From BPGX01 sp035405785 (GTDB taxonomy: Bacteria > Bacteroidota > Bacteroidia > B-17B0 > Aurantibacillaceae), in the NCBI GenBank assembly GCA_035405785.1, contig DAONJS010000004.1:124001-188000 (forward strand): a stretch of 64,000 nt of DNA. The letters run 5' to 3'. Shown here one piece after another: positions 44,230-52,247 of this stretch (within the stretch, counting starts at the first letter, position 1; every line of letters begins with the position of its first letter). Both the position numbers and the translations under genes were made by a program. The notes beneath the pieces are model-generated. The model worked only from the letters and a program-made list of their open reading frames with translations, ran no database searches and was not told the DNA's origin.

Positions 44230-44758
44230 TAAGATAACAAATATACTTTATTCAGAACACGATAATATCTTAAAATTAAAAAATATTGTTGGTAAGTTGA
44301 TAAATTTATGGAATGAGAACACTCAGAATGATGAATCTACCTTACAATCAATTATTGAAATATGTAAAAATTATGCTGATAAAATCCATCATTTTAAAGA
44401 AGAACAATTATTATTTCCAACATTATGTGAATATAATCCGGTATTAGAAAATGGAATAGTAAGTGAAATGATAGAACATCATGAATTATTTAGAGAAATG
44501 CTACAAAGAGCTGGCGACAAACTATCAAAAAAAGATTACCACAATGCTTTACTTGATTTAAAAAAATATTTTGAACTACTTGAAGACCATATTATTATTG
44601 AAAACAATGAACTTTTCCCTATGGCAGAGGATTCATTAAATTCAAATCAACTTGAAAAATTATTTTTTCAAGCAATAGATTTTGATGCTGAATTTTCTGA
44701 ACAAAAAAAAGAATACGAAAATAAAATTAATAGTTTGTATAATAAATTTAATCATTAG
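44219..44758 (+). CDS. Hemerythrin-like (HHE) domain protein
   Basis: 179 residues from the ATG at 44219 (MTNNKITNILYSEHDN); an earlier in-frame ATG at 44150 would overlap korB by 80 nt. Four-helix-bundle HHE ligands are visible: SEHDNIL, KIHHFKEEQLLFP, IEHHELF and LEDHIIIENNELFPMAE, enough for a di-iron site. Such proteins bind O2, NO or sense redox. As the last gene of the bcr operon it may protect the oxygen-sensitive enzymes or buffer NO; this is inference from position. Confidence 0.88.
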   Translation: MTNNKITNILYSEHDNILKLKNIVGKLINLWNENTQNDESTLQSIIEICKNYADKIHHFKEEQLLFPTLCEYNPVLENGIVSEMIEHHELFREMLQRAGDKLSKKDYHNALLDLKKYFELLEDHIIIENNELFPMAEDSLNSNQLEKLFFQAIDFDAEFSEQKKEYENKINSLYNKFNH

Positions 44759-44763
44759 AGAAA

Positions 44764-45471
44764 CTATAATTCTGCTATTTCTCTCAATTTTTTAGGGTTT
44801 AAAATCATTATTCTTTTTTTGTCGCAGAATATAATTTTTTCTTTTTCAAAATCTCTTAATGTTCGAATAACATTTGCTGTAGTTATACATGATAATGCCG
44901 CAATGTCTGACCTTTTAAGTGCTACACTAATAAAATTATCAGAAGACAATCCATAAAAATCCTGTAACTTTAATAAGGTTTGTGCTATTCTGGATGATAT
45001 ATGTTTTTGCGTAATATTTAAATACCATTCATTACTTTCAAGAATACTTTGCGACAGGTATTTTAAGATATTCATTGCAAAAATTGGATTTTTACTTAAA
45101 ACATTAAAAAAATTCTCTTCTCTGATAATGCAAATACTTGTGTTTTCAAATGCAATTGCAGAATGATTATAATTTTGTTTTGCTAATAAATTTTCTACAT
45201 CTAAAAAATCAACAGGCCTTTTCAATCCAATTATTACTTCATTTCCCTTATCTGAATATTTTACTAATTTTACTTTTCCTTCATTTAAACAATATAATCC
45301 ATTTGGTTTTGAATATTCTTTATAAATTGTTTCTCCTTTTTTAAAATTTACTACAACCCTGTTCTGATTCAATGTTTCTAATTCTTCATCGCTTAATCCT
45401 TCTAACAATGACATTTTTCTTTTAATACAATCAGTACATGATCCAATCTTATTATTTGCACAAATTTTCAT
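44764..45471 (-). CDS. Crp/Fnr-family regulator with N-terminal Cys cluster
   Basis: 235 residues. Residues ~25-150: cyclic-nucleotide-binding-type beta-roll (FKKGETIYKEYSKPNGLYCLNEGKVKLVKY). C-terminal winged HTH (ISSRIAQTLLKL, KRSDIAALSCITTANVIRTLRDFEKEKII). N-terminal Cys4, Cys12 and Cys15 (CxxNNKIGSCTDC), with Cys114 near the FNR position of the fourth ligand, suggest an oxygen- or NO-labile FeS cluster. Cys61 is also present. Convergent with the bcr operon (5-nt gap) and divergent from the DUF2889 gene, with a TGA-N6-TCA palindrome between. A candidate anaerobic regulator of the locus. Confidence 0.85.
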   Translation of the reverse strand: MKICANNKIGSCTDCIKRKMSLLEGLSDEELETLNQNRVVVNFKKGETIYKEYSKPNGLYCLNEGKVKLVKYSDKGNEVIIGLKRPVDFLDVENLLAKQNYNHSAIAFENTSICIIREENFFNVLSKNPIFAMNILKYLSQSILESNEWYLNITQKHISSRIAQTLLKLQDFYGLSSDNFISVALKRSDIAALSCITTANVIRTLRDFEKEKIIFCDKKRIMILNPKKLREIAEL

Positions 45472-45484
45472 ATATTTTTTCCTA

Positions 45485-45492
45485 CAAATATC
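45485..45492 (-). promoter_or_regulatory. Probable -7 element (GATATTTG) of the Crp/Fnr gene
   Basis: One mismatch to TAnnTTTG on the minus strand, 13 nt upstream of the ATG; it lies about 30 bp from the FNR-type palindrome. Confidence 0.4.
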
Positions 45493-45513
45493 CTTACTAA
45501 TTATCCATTAAAA

Positions 45514-45531
45514 AAATGATATTTGTCATTT
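45514..45531. promoter_or_regulatory. FNR-type operator (TGA-N6-TCA) in the divergent promoter region
   Basis: AAATGATATTTGTCATTT: perfect 6-bp arms with a 6-nt spacer, having the TGA-N6-TCA geometry of Crp/Fnr half-sites. It is roughly 40 bp upstream of both presumed transcription starts (fnr on the minus strand, DUF2889 on the plus strand), the class II activator position. Confidence 0.6.
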
Positions 45532-45551
45532 TTTTACTATAATAATCAATA

Positions 45552-45559
45552 TATTTTTG
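45552..45559 (+). promoter_or_regulatory. -7 promoter element (TATTTTTG) of the DUF2889 gene
   Basis: Exact TAnnTTTG match 22 nt before the ATG. Confidence 0.6.
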
Positions 45560-45581
45560 CATTGTCAAATAAAAGAAAACA

Positions 45582-46133
45582 ATGCAACTAAATGATAAAC
45601 TACCAATAAATTCAAATATTGAAAATAATTCAGAAGAAAATAAAAAAATACCTGTAAAGCGATTAGTATCAAAAAGAGATATTGGTATTGAAGCATTTGA
45701 ATTAGTAAATAATCATTTGTTATTAGAATCTACTCTTTTAGACCCTTATCACCTCATTAAGTTAATCATTCAAATCAATCCTCATGATAAAAAAATTGTT
45801 TTTGCTCAATGTGAATTTAGTAACTATCCCCACTCACTATGTAGTTTAATGGTAGAAAAAGCAAAATTACTGATTGGTCTGAAAATTGAAAGAGGTATTA
45901 GCAAACAAATTATTCATAAAATAGGCGGTAGTGAAGGATGTGTGCATTTAAAGGAACTTGCATTAGAAACAATAAATTTTGCTGCAACTGTTCTTATTGG
46001 TTACGACCAGGGATTTGGATTAATGAGCAGAGAATTTAATCTGCTACATGAAAGTAAAAAGTATGAAATTGCCAAAGATGTATTGCGAAACACATGTTTT
46101 GTTTATAAATCTGACAGGCACAATGAAAAATAA
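45582..46133 (+). CDS. DUF2889 family protein
   Basis: 183 residues, soluble, no signal peptide. Matches the DUF2889 pattern: N-terminal R-x-x-x-x-D-I-G-I-E-A-F (RLVSKRDIGIEAFELVNNHLL), a central LIIQINPHDKKIVFAQCEFSNYPHSLCSLM, and the conserved GSEGCVHLKELALETINFA (family GC[TV]HLxEL). The family's biochemistry is unknown; relatives are often near CoA-thioester or aromatic catabolic genes. Single gene driven by a promoter with an FNR-type site, convergent with the Rrf2 gene. Role in aromatic metabolism is inference. Confidence 0.75.
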   Translation: MQLNDKLPINSNIENNSEENKKIPVKRLVSKRDIGIEAFELVNNHLLLESTLLDPYHLIKLIIQINPHDKKIVFAQCEFSNYPHSLCSLMVEKAKLLIGLKIERGISKQIIHKIGGSEGCVHLKELALETINFAATVLIGYDQGFGLMSREFNLLHESKKYEIAKDVLRNTCFVYKSDRHNEK

Positions 46134-46143
46134 AATTTAAAAT

Positions 46144-46572
46144 TTACCGCTTTAACTTAAACCCATTTTGTATTATTTCATCTGATAGTTCCTGAATACT
46201 TGTTTTTTTGAACATTTGATATAGTTTTTCTCTAATCTGGATAAAAGTATTATGTAAGGGACAGGGATTTTTATTTGAACATTCAGATAATCCTAAACCA
46301 CAATTTACAAAAAAATCAAGTCCATCAATTGATTTTACTACATCTAAAACTTTCTTTTTCTTATTTGATGCAGACAAATAAAATCCACCGCCCGGACCTT
46401 TTGCTGAACTTACAATATCATCATTTACTAATTGTTGAAGTATCTTACTTGTAAATGCTTTGGGAATTTTCAAGTATTCTGCAATTTCATCTGCACTCTT
46501 TTTATCATTCTCTGAATGTATAGATAAATACATTACACATCTTAAAGCATATTTGCATTTTTGCGAAAGCAT
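46144..46572 (-). CDS. Rrf2-family [Fe-S] regulator, NsrR-like
   Basis: 142 residues. Rrf2 winged HTH (MLSQKCKYALRCVMYLSIH, SADEIAEYLKIPKAFTSKILQQL, SAKGPGGGFYLS) and a cluster loop with Cys91, Cys98 and Cys104 (NCGLGLSECSNKNPCPLH). The CSNKNPCPLH string is close to NsrR, the NO-sensing repressor. It is the downstream gene of a unit with the CopD-like protein (1-nt gap) and ric (1-nt gap), consistent with NO-responsive autoregulation. Confidence 0.85.
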   Translation of the reverse strand: MLSQKCKYALRCVMYLSIHSENDKKSADEIAEYLKIPKAFTSKILQQLVNDDIVSSAKGPGGGFYLSASNKKKKVLDVVKSIDGLDFFVNCGLGLSECSNKNPCPLHNTFIQIREKLYQMFKKTSIQELSDEIIQNGFKLKR

Positions 46573-46573
46573 A

Positions 46574-47044
46574 TCAAAATATTGAAAATCCTCTTGAAAT
46601 TAATATTCCTAATACTAAAATAAACAATGATAAAAGCAAACTTAAGTATCCGGTAATTTTAGCAAATCTATTGGTGTTTTTATCAGATTGGTTTGAAACT
46701 GCTTTTTCTCCATAATAAAAATCGTGTATGGCTAAAATGCTAAGCATTACAACATAAAGTAATATCTTTATAAATAAAGTTTTACCAATTGAAGTTTGAG
46801 TAAAAAATTCCCAACTGAAATTCATATTTCTGTAACTCATATTTATCAATCCTGTAATGAATAATCCTAATAAGGAAATCCAACCAAAAAATCTAAACTT
46901 TAATCCTGTTTTGTATAAAATTTCTTTTCTATCGGGACTTTTTTTAATAGAAGGCACAACTACAAAAGCCAGATATAACATACCTCCTACCCAAAATGTT
47001 GCAAATAAAATGTGTAAGAAAATATTAAAGATATATCCAATCAT
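46574..47044 (-). CDS. CopD-like four-helix membrane protein
   Basis: 156 residues with four hydrophobic helices. FLHILFATFWVGGMLYLAFVVVPSI, WISLLGLFITGLINM, GKTLFIKILLYVVMLSILAIHDFYYG resemble the CopD/copper-resistance membrane domain with conserved His residues that can bind heme or copper. Such genes often accompany Rrf2 and Ric genes in Bacteroidota. It sits between ric and the Rrf2 gene, spacing 1 nt each side. Function in NO or heme handling is inferred. Confidence 0.75.
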   Translation of the reverse strand: MIGYIFNIFLHILFATFWVGGMLYLAFVVVPSIKKSPDRKEILYKTGLKFRFFGWISLLGLFITGLINMSYRNMNFSWEFFTQTSIGKTLFIKILLYVVMLSILAIHDFYYGEKAVSNQSDKNTNRFAKITGYLSLLLSLFILVLGILISRGFSIF

Positions 47045-47045
47045 T

Positions 47046-47765
47046 TTATGATTCTAATGCAATGGCTTTTGGGAAAAGAATGTTATTTTCAAGATGAATG
47101 TGAAGTAACAAATCTTCATGAAATTCTTTTAATTTTGCATATAATACTCTGTATGTATTGCAGGCATGAGTTGGTGGTATATAATGATTACTAAGCAATT
47201 CAATTTCTTCAAATTTTTTTCCAACAAATTCATGTTCATGCAACATCATATTGATAGGATTATTAACTGTTCCAAATGGTGCTAATGGGGCTTGTTCTCC
47301 ATTCTTTTTTGCCTTTTCTAAATTTCTTATGTATGGAAATAAAATCAATTCTTCTTTTTTCATATGAGGGACTAATTCATCTACACAATCTTGAAATAGA
47401 TCATTAATTTTAATTACTTCTGGATTAGAATTTCCATGCACTTTTGCAACCTTTTGTGAAAATTCAAGTAAAATGGGAATATTTTCTTCAACATACCTGT
47501 GATGTGTGTTTTCAATATAATCGGCTAAAAAACTCAAACTCCATTCATCATAATTATGACTTGTGGAATTAGAAGCATTTTCTATCTTTTTTAATTCCTG
47601 CACTAATTCATCAGGATTTACTCCATTTTTTTTGCAGGCATCTTCAATGCTTTTACCACCACCACAACAAAAATCTATACCATATTTTTTGAACACTGTG
47701 GCAGTTCTGTAATCTTTTGATACCAATTCTCCTACTTTTTGTTTTAATAATTCATTTGTTTCCAT
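47046..47765 (-). CDS. ric: Iron-sulfur cluster repair di-iron protein Ric/ScdA
   Basis: 239 residues from the ATG at 47765 (METNELLKQKVGELV); an upstream in-frame start would overlap the promoter. N-terminal ScdA domain with TATVFKKYGIDFCCGGGKSIEDAC, then a hemerythrin-like domain: ENTHHRYVEENIP, LVPHMKKEELILFPYI, MLHEHEFVGKKFEEIE and LLLHIHLENNILFPKAI, whose His/Glu residues bind a di-iron centre. Repairs FeS clusters damaged by NO or oxidants, valuable for the FeS-rich aromatic enzymes. First gene of the ric-copD-rrf2 unit. Confidence 0.92.
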   Translation of the reverse strand: METNELLKQKVGELVSKDYRTATVFKKYGIDFCCGGGKSIEDACKKNGVNPDELVQELKKIENASNSTSHNYDEWSLSFLADYIENTHHRYVEENIPILLEFSQKVAKVHGNSNPEVIKINDLFQDCVDELVPHMKKEELILFPYIRNLEKAKKNGEQAPLAPFGTVNNPINMMLHEHEFVGKKFEEIELLSNHYIPPTHACNTYRVLYAKLKEFHEDLLLHIHLENNILFPKAIALES

Positions 47766-47782
47766 ATTTTTAATTTTTGGCA

Positions 47783-47790
47783 CAAATATA
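47783..47790 (-). promoter_or_regulatory. -7 promoter element (TATATTTG) of ric
   Basis: Exact TAnnTTTG match on the minus strand, 17 nt upstream of the ATG at 47765; this fixes the start there rather than at the earlier codon at 47813. Confidence 0.6.
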
Positions 47791-47804
47791 CATACTTTTT
47801 TAAT

Positions 47805-47824
47805 AACGGACAAAAAAGTCCTTT
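47805..47824. promoter_or_regulatory. Inverted repeat with GGAC-N6-GTCC core upstream of ric (putative operator)
   Basis: Arms AACGGAC and GTCCTTT (one mismatch) around a 6-nt A run. It overlaps the expected -33 region of the ric promoter, a position suited to a repressor such as the NsrR-like product of the same operon, or to a Crp/Fnr-type activator. Confidence 0.5.
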
Positions 47825-48107
47825 ATTTTTTTATTTAATTAGAATTATTAACAAATTTGAAAAATATCAGTTTTTTGAAATTGAATGAATTACATTGTTT
47901 TAATCAATTAAAATACAAGTTACAAAAATAATAATCAACAACTTTAATCCATATTCTATTTAATAAGATATACCAAAAAATTTATCTTAAGTGCTTTTAC
48001 TCAAAAATATTCTGAAATTAGAGTAGTTTTGGTATAACAATACTAATCCAATTGAAAAATAATAAATGACCTGTAAAAAATATTGAAAAACAATAAATAC
48101 TTGAGCC
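47825..48107. other. Intergenic region between ric promoter and hpf, no gene
   Basis: No coding frame is supported. The only structure is a 10-bp perfect inverted repeat TATACCAAAA (47969-47978) / TTTTGGTATA (48027-48036) with an inner TACTC/GAGTA pair, able to form a 68-nt hairpin; it could be a relic of a small palindromic element. Confidence 0.4.
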
Positions 48108-48389
48108 CTATTTCTTCTTATCTATTTGTCTTTTCAATGCTTCTAATGCTCCATCTACTGCGGCTTCAAAAGATTTTTCTTGTTTTTTGGCAAATAAATC
48201 ACCATTGTTTGTATGCAATTTTATTTCTGCAACTTTATTGGCAGTATCAGAAGAATTCTCTAATTTTAATATCACATCGCTGTGGATAATACCATTGTGA
48301 AAGCGAGTAAGTTTATTAACTCTTTCTTCAATGAATTGAATTAATTTTTTGTCTGCATCAAAGTGCACAGATTGAATTTTAGTTGTCAT
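48108..48389 (-). CDS. hpf: Ribosome hibernation promoting factor, short form
   Basis: 93 residues. HPF/RaiA (YfiA) fold: VHFDADKKLIQFIEERVNKLTRFHNGIIHSDVILKLE, then VAEIKLHTNNGDLFAKKQEKSFEAAVDGALEALKRQIDK. Binds 30S subunits and blocks the decoding site in stationary phase. It lacks the long-form C-terminal dimerisation domain. Lies 30 nt downstream of xerC on the same strand, the usual pair in this phylum. Confidence 0.92.
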   Translation of the reverse strand: MTTKIQSVHFDADKKLIQFIEERVNKLTRFHNGIIHSDVILKLENSSDTANKVAEIKLHTNNGDLFAKKQEKSFEAAVDGALEALKRQIDKKK

Positions 48390-48419
48390 AGTGGTACATT
48401 TTAAAGGTTAGTGATGTTA

Positions 48420-49301
48420 TTAATTATCATCGCCCGAACGGGGATGAGATTGTTTGTATATTTTTTTTAGTTGTTCAATGTTTGAGTGTGTGTAAATTTC
48501 TGTTGCTTTTAAATTAGAATGTCCTAATAATTCTTTAACGGCATTGATATCCGCTCCATTATTAAGTAAATGCGTTGCAAATGTATGCCTTAATATATGT
48601 GGATGTTTTTTTTCTTGTGTTGTAATTTTAGATAATTCTTTTTTCACTATGTAATACACTTGAAATGAAGATAATTGTTTTCCATTTTTATCAACAAGCA
48701 AATAATCACTTTTAATGTTCATATCATATAATACGGAAAAATATCTATTTAGGTTATCGGCTAATTGTAAAGAAAATGGGATAATTCTTTCTTTATTTCT
48801 TTTACCTAATACTTTCAAATTCAAATTATTCAAGTCAATATCATTTTTTTTAAGATTAACTAATTCACTTCTGCGAATACCTGTTTGATAAAGAATATCT
48901 ATAATCAATTTATTTCGGATGCTTTCAAAATCACTTTCTGTATTTTCATTTAAATAATTCAATAATGGTTCTGCATCTAAAAATTCAGGAATAGATTTTT
49001 TGATTTTGGGCAATACTAATCCCCTGCATGGATTTTGTGAATAAATTCCTTCTTTAATTAAGAAATTAAAATAAGAACGAATGGATGAAATTTTTCTGCG
49101 AATACTTTTTACTTCTAATTTTCTTTCAGATAAATAACCAATGTATTGGCGAATAATTTCTTTATTAGTTTCGGATATATTTAATGAATCAACAAATTGC
49201 ATAAATTCCTTTAAATCATTTTCGTAAGCAAGTATAGTATGGGCAGAAAAATTTTTTTCATACTTCAAATAATCCAAAAATTCTGATACTTTGTTTTTCA
49301 C
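48420..49301 (-). CDS. xerC: Tyrosine recombinase XerC/XerD-type
   Basis: 293 residues. N-terminal core-binding domain (FLDYLKYEKNFSAHTILAYENDLKEFMQFV) and catalytic domain with the R-H-R-H-Y set: TGIRRSELVNLK, HPHILRHTFATHLLNNGADINAVKELLGHSNLKATEIYTHS. It resolves chromosome dimers at dif. Size and linkage with hpf indicate the housekeeping enzyme rather than an island integrase, although it borders the aromatic locus. Which of XerC or XerD cannot be decided from one copy. Confidence 0.9.
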   Translation of the reverse strand: MKNKVSEFLDYLKYEKNFSAHTILAYENDLKEFMQFVDSLNISETNKEIIRQYIGYLSERKLEVKSIRRKISSIRSYFNFLIKEGIYSQNPCRGLVLPKIKKSIPEFLDAEPLLNYLNENTESDFESIRNKLIIDILYQTGIRRSELVNLKKNDIDLNNLNLKVLGKRNKERIIPFSLQLADNLNRYFSVLYDMNIKSDYLLVDKNGKQLSSFQVYYIVKKELSKITTQEKKHPHILRHTFATHLLNNGADINAVKELLGHSNLKATEIYTHSNIEQLKKIYKQSHPRSGDDN

Positions 49302-49447
49302 ACTACAATTATACGGACAATTTTATTTTTTTGCAAGTTATTTTTTACTAATTTTATCTAAACTGATGAAAATCATCAAAAATAAAATAAAAATCTTTTC
49401 AATCTTAAATAAAACTAATACACCATTAGCAAGCCAAAATTATTTTG

Positions 49448-49455
49448 TAAATTTG
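49448..49455 (+). promoter_or_regulatory. -7 promoter element (TAAATTTG) of sucAB
   Basis: Exact TAnnTTTG match, 18 nt before the sucA ATG. Confidence 0.55.
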
Positions 49456-49473
49456 TGAGCCAAATTTTAGTCA

Positions 49474-52236
49474 ATGGATAAATTTTCTTTTTTAAGTAAT
49501 GCAGATGTTAGTGCAATAGAAGAACTTTACCTTAAATATCTATCAAATCCAAATGAAGTTGACCCGTCTTGGCACGATTTCTTTAAAGGGTTTGATTTTG
49601 CACGAACAAATTATTCTGAACTTCCAACTGAAAGTTCGCAAATCCCTGAAAACATTTCAAAGGAATTTAAAGTTATTACACTTATCAATGCTTACCGTTC
49701 CCGTGGACATTTATTTACAAAAACTAACCCTGTAAGACAAAGAAGAGTTTATACACCAAATTTGGATATAGAAAATTTTGGTTTATCTCAACAAGATTTA
49801 GATACTGTTTTTCATGCAGGAAATGAAATAGGTATAGGGCCTGCACCATTACGAAAAATTATTGAACATCTTCAGCAAACTTATTGTAACAGCATTGGGG
49901 TAGAGTATGCTTATTTAAGAGACCCTAATGTATTCAAATGGATTCAGGAAAGATTAGAAAAAACTAAATCTACGCCTAACTATACTCAGGAAGAAAAAAA
50001 GGAAATTCTCAAAAAACTCATTCAAGCCGTAAATTTTGAACAGTTTTTACATACAAAATTTGTTGGACAAAAAAGATTTTCATTAGAAGGAAATGAAGGA
50101 TTTATCCCTGCTTTGCACAATATCATTCAAACAGGCGCAAATCTTGGCGTAAAAGATTTTGTGTTAGGAATGGCACATCGTGGAAGATTGAATGTGCTTG
50201 CCAACATTATGCAAAAAGGATATTCTGATATTTTTACTGAATTTGAAGGCAGACCATCAGAAGACCCATCTTATGATGGTGATGTTAAATACCACATGGG
50301 CTTTTCCTCTGATTTCACCGATAAAAATAATAATAAAATTCATATAAGTTTAGTGCCAAACCCTTCGCATTTAGAAGCAGTGAATGCTGTTGTTGAAGGG
50401 ATTGCTCGTGCAAAAATGGATAATTTACACAAAGGTGATTTAAATAAAATTTGTCCAATTCTTGTTCATGGCGATGCTTCTATAGCAGGACAAGGCGTGG
50501 TATATGAAGTGGTACAAATGAGTCAATTAGATGGATATAAAGTTGGTGGCACTATTCACATTGTTATCAATAATCAAATTGGTTTTACTACTAATTATAC
50601 CGATGGTCGTTCTTCTATTTACTGTACTGATGTTGCAAAAGTAGTATTAGCACCTGTTTTTCATGTGAATGCAGATGATATTGAAGCATTGTGTTTTGTT
50701 GCACAATTGGCCATTGAATTCAGGCAAACATTTCATCGTGATATTTTTATAGATATTTTAGGATACAGAAAATACGGGCATAATGAAGGTGATGAACCAA
50801 GATTTACTCAGCCCGTTTTGTATAAAATTATTGCTCAGCATCCTAATGTAAAACAAATTTACCTGAAAAAATTAGAAGCAGAAAGGAATACAGAACTTTT
50901 AGAATTTGCAAAACAATATGAAATTGAGTTTAAAAAAGAATTAGAATCAAAATTGGAAGAATCTAAAAAAGCCAATGCGACTAAAATGACCTCCTTCTTA
51001 CAAGGATACTGGAATAATCTTCGCATGGCAACTGATAAAGATTTTGAAACATCACCCGATACTACAAAAGTAGACAAAGAAACATTTTTAAGCATCGCAA
51101 AAAAAATAAATACATTACCAAAAGATTTGAAGTTCTTTAATAAAACGATTAAACTCTTTGAAGAAAGATTGAAGATGATAGAAACTGATAGTTATGACTG
51201 GGCAATGGGCGAACTAATGGCTTATGCTACCTTAATGAACGAAGGCCACAATGTTAGATTTAGTGGGCAAGATGTAGAGAGAGGTACTTTTTCGCACAGA
51301 CATGCCGTACTAAAAATTGAAGATAGTGAAGAAGAATACACACCACTTAATAATGCAGGACTTAAAGGTGAATTAAGAATATACAATTCATTACTTTCAG
51401 AATACGCAGTGCTTGGCTTTGAATATGGTTATGCTTATGCCGCACCACATGATTTGGTAATTTGGGAAGCTCAATTTGGAGATTTTGCTAATGGAGCTCA
51501 AATTGTATTTGACCAATATATTTCATCTGCTGAATATAAATGGCGTAGAATGAATGGACTTGTTGTATTACTTCCTCATGGTTATGAAGGACAAGGCCCT
51601 GAACATTCATCGGCTCGTATAGAGAGATATTTACAACTCTGTGCAGGTAATAATATGCAAGTTGTAAATACAACAACTCCTGCTCAACAATTTCATGTAT
51701 TAAGAAGACAATTAAAAAGAGATTTTAGAAAACCACTTATTTGTTTTACACCTAAAAAACTTTTACGCTATCCGCTTGCTGTAAGCAAATTATCTGATTT
51801 TACAAATGATAAATTCCATGAAGTATTAGATGATACATTTTTATCAGTATCTCCTTCAAAAGTAAAATATGTTGGTATTTGCTCAGGTAAAATTTATTAT
51901 GATTTAATTGAATTCCGTGAAAAGAATAATATTGAAGATATCGCATTTATTAGATTAGAACAACTTTATCCTTTTCCTAAAAAACAATTATTAGATTTAA
52001 TAAGCAAATATTCATCAGCAAAAGAATTTTACTTTATACAGGAAGAAACAGAAAACGCAGGAGCATGGCAGTTTGTATTCTATCAATTAAAAGATGATAT
52101 TTCTTTGAAATATATTGGTCGTCCTGCGTCTGCATCGCCTGCCACTGGTTTTTCTAAAAAACATGAAGAAGAAACAAAAACATTATTATCAAAAGTATTT
52201 GAAAAATCATTATCTAAAACCATAAAACAAATTTAA
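49474..52236 (+). CDS. sucA: 2-oxoglutarate dehydrogenase E1 component
   Basis: 920 residues. TPP-dependent decarboxylase of the 2-oxoglutarate dehydrogenase complex (oxidative TCA cycle). Seen: N-terminal E1 helix (LSNADVSAIEELYLKYLSNPNEVDPSWHDFFKGF), GMAHRGRLNVLANIMQKGY, the TPP motif HGDASIAGQGVVYE...NNQIGFTT, GYRKYGHNEGDEPRFTQP, RFSGQDVERGTFSHRHAVL, and LPHGYEGQGPEHSSARIERYLQLC. Co-transcribed with sucB (11-nt gap). Together with korAB the organism has two routes from 2-oxoglutarate to succinyl-CoA. Confidence 0.95.
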   Translation: MDKFSFLSNADVSAIEELYLKYLSNPNEVDPSWHDFFKGFDFARTNYSELPTESSQIPENISKEFKVITLINAYRSRGHLFTKTNPVRQRRVYTPNLDIENFGLSQQDLDTVFHAGNEIGIGPAPLRKIIEHLQQTYCNSIGVEYAYLRDPNVFKWIQERLEKTKSTPNYTQEEKKEILKKLIQAVNFEQFLHTKFVGQKRFSLEGNEGFIPALHNIIQTGANLGVKDFVLGMAHRGRLNVLANIMQKGYSDIFTEFEGRPSEDPSYDGDVKYHMGFSSDFTDKNNNKIHISLVPNPSHLEAVNAVVEGIARAKMDNLHKGDLNKICPILVHGDASIAGQGVVYEVVQMSQLDGYKVGGTIHIVINNQIGFTTNYTDGRSSIYCTDVAKVVLAPVFHVNADDIEALCFVAQLAIEFRQTFHRDIFIDILGYRKYGHNEGDEPRFTQPVLYKIIAQHPNVKQIYLKKLEAERNTELLEFAKQYEIEFKKELESKLEESKKANATKMTSFLQGYWNNLRMATDKDFETSPDTTKVDKETFLSIAKKINTLPKDLKFFNKTIKLFEERLKMIETDSYDWAMGELMAYATLMNEGHNVRFSGQDVERGTFSHRHAVLKIEDSEEEYTPLNNAGLKGELRIYNSLLSEYAVLGFEYGYAYAAPHDLVIWEAQFGDFANGAQIVFDQYISSAEYKWRRMNGLVVLLPHGYEGQGPEHSSARIERYLQLCAGNNMQVVNTTTPAQQFHVLRRQLKRDFRKPLICFTPKKLLRYPLAVSKLSDFTNDKFHEVLDDTFLSVSPSKVKYVGICSGKIYYDLIEFREKNNIEDIAFIRLEQLYPFPKKQLLDLISKYSSAKEFYFIQEETENAGAWQFVFYQLKDDISLKYIGRPASASPATGFSKKHEEETKTLLSKVFEKSLSKTIKQI

Positions 52237-52247
52237 ATTAAAAAACT

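Noticed and set aside
48420..49301. Tyrosine recombinase as integrase of an aromatic-degradation island
   Set aside because: Length, motifs and linkage to hpf fit the housekeeping Xer recombinase; no att repeats or tRNA junction were found at the edges of 19,360-47,813.
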